A DNA stretch of 64,000 nucleotides from Burkholderiaceae bacterium (GTDB lineage: Bacteria > Pseudomonadota > Gammaproteobacteria > Burkholderiales > Burkholderiaceae), in assembly GCA_947448625.1 (NCBI GenBank), contig CANFOT010000004.1, forward strand, positions 1 through 64,000. Reading direction: 5' to 3'. Below the pieces are notes generated by a model that was not told where the DNA came from, ran no database searches, and worked only from the letters and a program-made list of their open reading frames with translations. Positions 58,791 to 64,000 of the stretch are shown in pieces; the stretch's first letter is position 1, and each line of letters opens with the position of its first letter. The position numbers were made by a program, and so were the translations under genes.

Positions 58791-59222
58791 TTGAAAATCA
58801 ACACAATAGCTAGTTTGGCAGCATTGATTATTGCTGCATCCGCGTCTATGCAAGCCTTAGCGCACCATTCAACCACTATGTTTGATAGGGAGAAGGTATT
58901 AACTATTACCGGTACGATAAAAGAAGTTCAATGGACAAACCCTCATGTGGCTATTTTTGTAATGGGCACCATCAATGATGGCGATAGTCCTACTCTGTGG
59001 CTAATGGAGATGACGAGTCCTGGTAACTTAGTGCGAGCCGGGGGCTGGAGTAGGAACGTTGTTAAGGCTGGGGATAAGGTTGTAGTGAACTTCAGTCCTT
59101 TACGAAACGGCACCAAGGGTGGAGCCCTTAAAAAGATCACCGTGGTTGATACTGGTAAGTTCTATACGGCCGATATTAGAGCTCAGGAAAGTGCAAATCT
59201 TGAAGAAAGAGAGCAGAAGTAG
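58791..59222 (+). CDS. DUF6152 family exported protein
   Basis: AHHSTTMFDREKVLTITGTIKEVQWTNPHVAIFV; starts TTG at 58791 after AGGAAGAG SD. Confidence 0.85.
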   Translation: MKINTIASLAALIIAASASMQALAHHSTTMFDREKVLTITGTIKEVQWTNPHVAIFVMGTINDGDSPTLWLMEMTSPGNLVRAGGWSRNVVKAGDKVVVNFSPLRNGTKGGALKKITVVDTGKFYTADIRAQESANLEEREQK

Positions 59223-59282
59223 AACTGAGTTGCTATGTTGGATATCATCGACCCATAGATGATCCTGTCTCTGGGTTAAATG

Positions 59283-59316
59283 AAAAGCCCCTGAATCACA
59301 ATTCAGGGGCTTTTTT
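59283..59316 (+). terminator. intrinsic terminator
   Basis: AAAAGCCCCTGAAT-caca-ATTCAGGGGCTTTTTT. Confidence 0.9.
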
Positions 59317-59345
59317 AGTTCTAGCAACTCAGTTCAACATTGAGC

Positions 59346-59690
59346 CTATGAATTGCAACGGTTTTTCTCAGATTTTTTGGATGCGATAGCAAGATTTTTT
59401 GGATCAAAATATGGATTTGCTAGCGCTTTAGTAGTTTGGTTTCTTAAGAAAAAATGCTTCCATTGATCGCCGGTTTTAGTGTTGTTAATAGCAATGCAGC
59501 GACTCTCATTTAAGCGACTTTTAATTTCGATAAAGTTCATGCCGAATAGATTGCATGTGCGCGTCATTACATCTGGAGAGTTTTGCGAAGATTCTTTCCA
59601 CTCAGAAATACCATCACACTCACTTTTCTCATAGGCTTGAGTATTTGAAAGAGGAAAAAGAAGTGCAATTAACAATAAAATTTTTTTCAT
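59346..59690 (-). CDS. small exported hypothetical protein
   Basis: signal peptide MKKILLLIALLFPLSNTQAYE. Confidence 0.6.
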   Translation of the reverse strand: MKKILLLIALLFPLSNTQAYEKSECDGISEWKESSQNSPDVMTRTCNLFGMNFIEIKSRLNESRCIAINNTKTGDQWKHFFLRNQTTKALANPYFDPKNLAIASKKSEKNRCNS

Positions 59691-59759
59691 TACGCTAGAT
59701 TCTCACAAAGCCATTGGATAGCCATAACAATAAATACAGAAAGTATTTTTTGATATAAA

Positions 59760-59811
59760 ACTTTAGCTCTAGAGCCAACATTTTTTTGACTTAATACTTT
59801 AGCTCTAGAGC
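59760..59811 (+). promoter_or_regulatory. two direct copies of ACTTTAGCTCTAGAGC
   Basis: exact 16-mers at 59760-59775 and 59796-59811 (36-bp spacing). Confidence 0.85.
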
Positions 59812-59895
59812 TAGAAATTTCACAGTTTCCTAGATTAAGATTCTTCCGGCTAGAAGAAATTAGCTTTAATTTTATAATTTACAAAGGGAAGTTAA

Positions 59896-60057
59896 GTGAA
59901 CAAATTTAGTGTAAATTTAATCATAGCGGTATCCGCTTTTTTAATTGGCCTGGCAAGCGCCTCAGCTTTAAATCGATTTGACGTAGAAGAGCAGGCTCAT
60001 CTAATGCAAAGCGCCCAATCAGATCCTATGGGGAATGTTAGGGCTAATCAGGACTAA
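59896..60057 (+). CDS. 53-aa exported small protein, GTG start (not in ORF track)
   Basis: MNKFSVNLIIAVSAFLIGLASASALNRFDVEEQAHLMQSAQSDPMGNVRANQD; upstream TATAAT at 59873-59878. Confidence 0.6.
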   Translation: MNKFSVNLIIAVSAFLIGLASASALNRFDVEEQAHLMQSAQSDPMGNVRANQD

Positions 60058-60058
60058 T

Positions 60059-60074
60059 ACTTTAGTTCTAAGCC
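60059..60074 (+). promoter_or_regulatory. degenerate copy of the ACTTTAGCTCTAGAGC motif
   Basis: ACTTTAGTTCTAAGCC. Confidence 0.5.
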
Positions 60075-60083
60075 CCGCAAATA

Positions 60084-60125
60084 TTGACTTTAGTCAAGTA
60101 GTCGCGCAATGCTGAGCTTTATAAA
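60084..60125 (+). promoter_or_regulatory. FNR/Crp-family box plus -10, class II spacing
   Basis: TTGACTTTAGTCAA (60084-60097) centred 32 nt upstream of the centre of TATAAA (60120-60125). Confidence 0.55.
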
Positions 60126-60131
60126 TCAGAT

Positions 60132-60200
60132 TCCTAACTATTCAAACTGGCGTGACAGCTATTTGAATATTGATAACCACCTTTCGAGGTGGTTTTTTTT
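60132..60200 (+). ncRNA. candidate small RNA (about 68 nt, two stem-loops)
   Basis: TATTCAAA-CTG-gcgtga-CAG-cta-TTTGAATA hairpin followed by AACCACCT-TTCG-AGGTGGTT-TTTTTT terminator; no ORF. Confidence 0.45.
60175..60200 (+). terminator. intrinsic terminator
   Basis: AACCACCT-TTCG-AGGTGGTTTTTTTT, perfect 8-bp stem. Confidence 0.9.
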
Positions 60201-60223
60201 GGCATCGCTACCCACATAGACTG

Positions 60224-60922
60224 TCAGAAATGATAACCAAGTCCAAAAATAAAATCGTAGCCTGTTGCATCGGCTGTGGATCTGACGGTCGACCCACTAT
60301 CAGTTAGGACTGTTACTGGTTTGGCCCTATTAACCGCATAATTTCCCTCGCCAAATGCATAGATGGACTCGGTGATGAATTGCTTGTAACCCAAGCCATA
60401 AACCGTGCCGTTAACTCTATTGGATTGTTGGGGGTAGTTTCCGGGGGAGTTGGCATTGATAGTCGAGCCCGCATAACCTACTTTGGCATAGACCAATCGA
60501 GTGTTGTCAATTGCATATCCCGGGATGATGGTGAAGCTAAAAACATTAGACACATCATACGTTCCCGTCTTTACTATCGTGCCATTGGTAACTAGCGTAG
60601 AGCCAGCAGATCGTGAGTGGCCTGGATATAGCGCGGCCCCAATTCCGAGTAGATAATTTCCGCTAACCCCAAAGTTGTAGCCGACAGCAATATTGGCTGC
60701 CGGCCCATTTGCATGGTTTGCTGTTGCTGTGTTGCTATAAGCTGTGCCGCTAGAGGTGGTAGTTGTGCCACTTGCGCCTTTGGGGATATAACTCTCATAT
60801 CCAATAAGCCCAAGCTGACCGTATGCGCCTATCCAAGGATTTGGGGTGGATTCTGCATATACGTTTGCTGAAATAGATATGCTGAGTATCGATGCTATGT
60901 AGCTAAATTTAAGTACGCTCAT
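60224..60922 (-). CDS. outer-membrane beta-barrel protein
   Basis: signal peptide; Gly/aromatic barrel pattern ending YDFIFGLGYHF. Confidence 0.75.
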   Translation of the reverse strand: MSVLKFSYIASILSISISANVYAESTPNPWIGAYGQLGLIGYESYIPKGASGTTTTSSGTAYSNTATANHANGPAANIAVGYNFGVSGNYLLGIGAALYPGHSRSAGSTLVTNGTIVKTGTYDVSNVFSFTIIPGYAIDNTRLVYAKVGYAGSTINANSPGNYPQQSNRVNGTVYGLGYKQFITESIYAFGEGNYAVNRAKPVTVLTDSGSTVRSTADATGYDFIFGLGYHF

Positions 60923-60944
60923 TCTTTGTCTTGGTTTATTAAAG

Positions 60945-62702
60945 TTATTTTTTTAGAAGTAATTTGATTGCATCAACAATGTCGCTATAGCCTATGGGTT
61001 TATAGAGAACCTTGATATTTAATTCTTTAAATAATTGAATGTGCTGAGGTGAGGTATCGGCGGTAATGATGATTGCCGGAATATCTATACCGAAGCTATC
61101 TCGCAACTGCTGAATAATGAGATCTCCAGTAGTCGTCTCAAGGCGATAGTCGCTTAAGATGCAGTCAATGTGATTGATGTTGGCTAGCTGATTCATTAGG
61201 GACTGGCTATTCTCGGGGAGTGAGAGTACGGCAAATCCATTTTGCGTTAATGCCTGCTTGTAGGCATCAAAAATCGTGTGATCATCCTCAAAAACAGCAA
61301 TAGTTTTAGTCTCTAAAAGAACTTCTTGTGGACTTGGGCTTTCATGCGATACGTTTTTGATGAGACTTTCAGATCCATCTCTTAGGGGGAGGGAGGGATA
61401 TTTTGTATGAAGGGTGATGGTTGTTCCAGATCCTAGGACGGAGTTAACGGATAGCTCTGTATCGGAGAGCTTGCAAAGTCTTTTAACAATAGAGAGCCCA
61501 AGACCAAGTCCATCATGCATATTTCGGGTGCTATCCACTCTAAAAAATTCATCAAATATTTTATCTAGCAGGGTTGAGTCGATTCCGCAGCCAGTATCTT
61601 CAATCGTCATGTGCAAGCAATTATTCACGGCGGTGGCTTTTACCAGGATAGTTCCTATCGCGGTGTATTGAATGGCATTAGAAATGAGGTTGCCCATCAA
61701 CTGCTGAAGCAGTAGCTTGTCACCATTGATCCCCATATTCATGAAGTCAAACTGAAGCACTAAATTCTTATTGGATGCAATTGGGGTGTAGGTGTTTGAT
61801 AAAAAGCCAATCAACTCGATAAGCTCAAATGGTTTTTCTAGCTTATCTGAAGCGCCTGCATCTAGCTTACTTAAGTCCAATAGAGAGCTAAACATAGAAT
61901 TTAAGGTTTTAATACTTTTCCTGATTTGTAGGAAATTGATTCTTTCTTTGGGATTGAGCTTATTTGGCTCAAATAGATCTAGATAGATATTTACGGCATG
62001 TAGTGGTTGTCTCAAATCATGGCTTGCCGTTGCAATAAATTTGGATTTTGCAATGTTTGCAGTAATTGCACTATTGCGCTCAAACTCAAGTGCCTTATTT
62101 AGGGTCTGATTTTGTATTTGTAGGCTAATCGTTTTTACCCATGACTTAGAGAAATACGACGCCATCTTTATTGCATATAAGGAGAATGCAAATTCTCCCA
62201 GAAGAATGGGCCATGGGAACATGAATGGAGGGATGAGTGAGACAATAAATTGCCCAATAAAGATCGGTAAAGCAAAGCATAGGAATGTCGGTCGATGAAT
62301 CGAGTAGCCATAGAGGCCCACAAAAACTGCTGTTGAACTCATCAAGAGATATAGACATTGCAGGTTAAATGGCAGAGTCGGTGTAACAATTAGCCATCCT
62401 AGCCCCCAGCAGGCAGTCACCGTGAACACACCTAGATTTAGGTTGAAGATCTTTTTCTTGGTGGATAGCGTTTGATCTTTATTTTTAGAAAAGACCATAT
62501 AGGCCCTGAAGGCCACGCATAAAGCCATTGTCGTAAGCCAGACAATCAGATTCCCAAGAGCGGCTTCTTGAAATATCAAGGCCCCAGTAAGTACTGGGCC
62601 AATAACTGTCCCTGCAGTATTTGCCTTAGAGGCCGTTTCAAGAAATTGATATTTTTCTTCTAAAAGCAGCTCTTCATTGTTTTGCATGGAGTATGTATCC
62701 AT
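60945..62702 (-). CDS. membrane hybrid histidine kinase with C-terminal receiver
   Basis: multi-TM N-terminus; IATASHDLRQPLHAVNIYLDLF (H box); IEDTGCGID, GLGLGLSIVKRL; receiver FEDDHTIFDAY...DCILSDYRL...YKPIG. Confidence 0.95.
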   Translation of the reverse strand: MDTYSMQNNEELLLEEKYQFLETASKANTAGTVIGPVLTGALIFQEAALGNLIVWLTTMALCVAFRAYMVFSKNKDQTLSTKKKIFNLNLGVFTVTACWGLGWLIVTPTLPFNLQCLYLLMSSTAVFVGLYGYSIHRPTFLCFALPIFIGQFIVSLIPPFMFPWPILLGEFAFSLYAIKMASYFSKSWVKTISLQIQNQTLNKALEFERNSAITANIAKSKFIATASHDLRQPLHAVNIYLDLFEPNKLNPKERINFLQIRKSIKTLNSMFSSLLDLSKLDAGASDKLEKPFELIELIGFLSNTYTPIASNKNLVLQFDFMNMGINGDKLLLQQLMGNLISNAIQYTAIGTILVKATAVNNCLHMTIEDTGCGIDSTLLDKIFDEFFRVDSTRNMHDGLGLGLSIVKRLCKLSDTELSVNSVLGSGTTITLHTKYPSLPLRDGSESLIKNVSHESPSPQEVLLETKTIAVFEDDHTIFDAYKQALTQNGFAVLSLPENSQSLMNQLANINHIDCILSDYRLETTTGDLIIQQLRDSFGIDIPAIIITADTSPQHIQLFKELNIKVLYKPIGYSDIVDAIKLLLKK

Positions 62703-62705
62703 GCT

Positions 62706-63299
62706 CTATACCAAGCCATTTTCTTTTGCTTTGATGACGGCTTGAGTTCTATTGAATACTTTAATTTTCTTAAAGATTTCACCTAAATGAACCTTCACAG
62801 TCTGCTCGCTAATATTGAGGGAGTAGGCAATCATCTTATTTGAGTCGCCATTAGAAATATGGCTGAGAATTTGTTTCTGCCTATCTGTCAGCCTGGTTAC
62901 TTCAGGCTCCTTTGGGCATAAGCCCATTAATTCGCAGAGGCTTTGATAAATATATGAAGTTTCACTGCTCTTGGGAATGAAAATGCTACAGCCGGCCTCA
63001 AGACATTCTTTTTCTAAGGCCTCTTTCTCAAGGCCAGAAATGGCGGCAATGGCCACCACCTCTTCAAGCTTTTTAAATTCCGTTATGCCAAAGAATTGAC
63101 TTTCCGAGTCTGGAATTAGAAGGTCTAAAAGTATTATCCATTTCGACTTTTTAGAGTGGACTATCTTTAATCCCTCTTTGATCGAATTTGCTGAAAAGAC
63201 CTGATTCCCTGATGCAAAGAATTTGCGGGTTAAAAACTGGTGAAGGGCATCCCTGTAGACCGGATGGTCATCTACGATCAGCAGTGACATCGAATGCAT
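62706..63299 (-). CDS. NarL/LuxR-type response regulator
   Basis: SLLIVDDHPVYRDAL...ILLDLLIPD...LTDRQKQILSHISNGDSNKMIAYSLNISEQTVKVHLGEIFKKI. Confidence 0.96.
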   Translation of the reverse strand: MHSMSLLIVDDHPVYRDALHQFLTRKFFASGNQVFSANSIKEGLKIVHSKKSKWIILLDLLIPDSESQFFGITEFKKLEEVVAIAAISGLEKEALEKECLEAGCSIFIPKSSETSYIYQSLCELMGLCPKEPEVTRLTDRQKQILSHISNGDSNKMIAYSLNISEQTVKVHLGEIFKKIKVFNRTQAVIKAKENGLV

Positions 63300-63379
63300 A
63301 GATACCCTTGTTTTTAGGCTAAGTAGTGCGCATATTTAGAGGGATTTATTATGTCATCCATCATATTTGTATTTCTAAT

Positions 63380-63393
63380 ACTTTAGCTCTAGA
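63380..63393 (+). promoter_or_regulatory. ACTTTAGCTCTAGA motif copy
   Basis: exact match, in 17-mer AATACTTTAGCTCTAGA shared with 59793-59809. Confidence 0.8.
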
Positions 63394-63400
63394 TAAGGGG

Positions 63401-63414
63401 TTGACTCAGATCAA
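63401..63414. promoter_or_regulatory. FNR/Anr-type box
   Basis: TTGACTCAGATCAA (TTGAC-N4-ATCAA). Confidence 0.45.
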
Positions 63415-63499
63415 TTAATTGGATTTAACCACATATTTGGGCTCAATATTAGGGCTTTCACTTAGCTTGAGCTGATGGCGCGAAATGCCAATTTGCTTG

Positions 63500-63512
63500 C
63501 TAGAGCTAAAGT
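63500..63512 (-). promoter_or_regulatory. ACTTTAGCTCTAG motif copy (reverse)
   Basis: CTAGAGCTAAAGT. Confidence 0.8.
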
Positions 63513-63573
63513 TCTATAGATGCGAATCAGTGGCGATCTTAGGATGGTTCAAATTCAATCTCTGGAGATCTAC

Positions 63574-63901
63574 CATGCCATCAACCTCTTTTTTTAGTCG
63601 TCATTCATTGATTGCCTTGCTGACATTAGCCACTCTTATTTTTGGCTCCGTAGCGATTGCCGGAACGCAGATTCAGGCTGGCATTGATGCGCAGTATCGG
63701 GAAGATCGAAATAACCCACACCGGATCCCAAGCCCCATAGATTCCAAGTCTCAAGAAATATTGCAAGAGGCTATAGTTATCAGGGGTGAAGTTAAGGAGG
63801 AGGCTGTGGAACTAGTTGATACTATTCACAGCCTTGCTTTTAGAGGGCAGAACAGCTATTCACAGCCAATTTTGGATTACACGACAGGAACATCGAACTA
63901 A
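63574..63901 (+). CDS. small exported hypothetical protein
   Basis: MPSTSFFSRHSLIALLTLATLIFGSVAIAGTQIQAGIDAQYRED...; ATG at 63574 preceded by CTGGAGAT. Confidence 0.65.
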
Positions 63902-64000
63902 GGCTTTCTGCAAAGACTATTTAGGATTCCACGGCTTGAATTATGGAATCTTAATCAAGTATCTTTAGGCATAGAAGGCGTAATTAGAAGACTGAGCTAT

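Noticed and set aside
63925-63955. Terminator after the last small exported gene (GATTCCA...TGGAATC)
   Set aside because: Short stem with a long loop and no proper T-tract; too weak to call.
1-64000. CRISPR arrays, tRNA/rRNA genes, IS elements, prophage
   Set aside because: No regularly spaced repeats, no transposase/integrase ORFs and no recognisable structural RNA genes noticed on reading; a tRNAscan/CRISPR search would be needed to exclude short items formally.

Overview
The window looks like a chromosomal segment of a betaproteobacterium. Gene content and style resemble Burkholderiaceae/Polynucleobacter, but that is inference. I see no tRNA/rRNA genes, CRISPR arrays, insertion sequences or prophage. 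Left part (0-24 kb): mostly core genes (isocitrate dehydrogenase, MsrPQ, RsuA, FKBP and parvulin PPIases, phasin, FAD/Fe-S oxidoreductase), plus an apparently Fur-controlled ApbE/FMN-binding flavin electron-transfer module at 0.35-3.1 kb. Middle (24-54 kb): an accessory catabolic region with seven Bug-type (TctC) solute-binding proteins, one DctP-like protein lacking a signal peptide, four Gfo/Idh/MocA dehydrogenases, C-C/ester hydrolases, an LLM flavin monooxygenase with its reductase, and a TetR whose palindromic operator can be read from repeated sequence. AhpC/AhpF and an Nramp-like transporter are also here. Right part (54-64 kb): a cytochrome c, a porin, an uncharacterised DUF6644/DUF6644/unknown/DUF6152 operon, and a hybrid histidine kinase/LuxR-type response regulator pair. 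Around that pair a 13-bp motif, ACTTTAGCTCTAG, occurs exactly four times beside genes for small exported proteins. A candidate small RNA with an FNR-type box at -41.5 and a clean intrinsic terminator lies in the same neighbourhood. The most novel-looking signals are the ACTTTAGCTCTAG / two-component / small exported protein / sRNA locus (59.3-63.9 kb), the TetR-LLM monooxygenase regulon (39.7-44.2 kb), the Fur-boxed flavinylation module, and the alternative hairpins between ahpC and ahpF. Family names come from recognising motifs in the translated ORFs; no database search was run.
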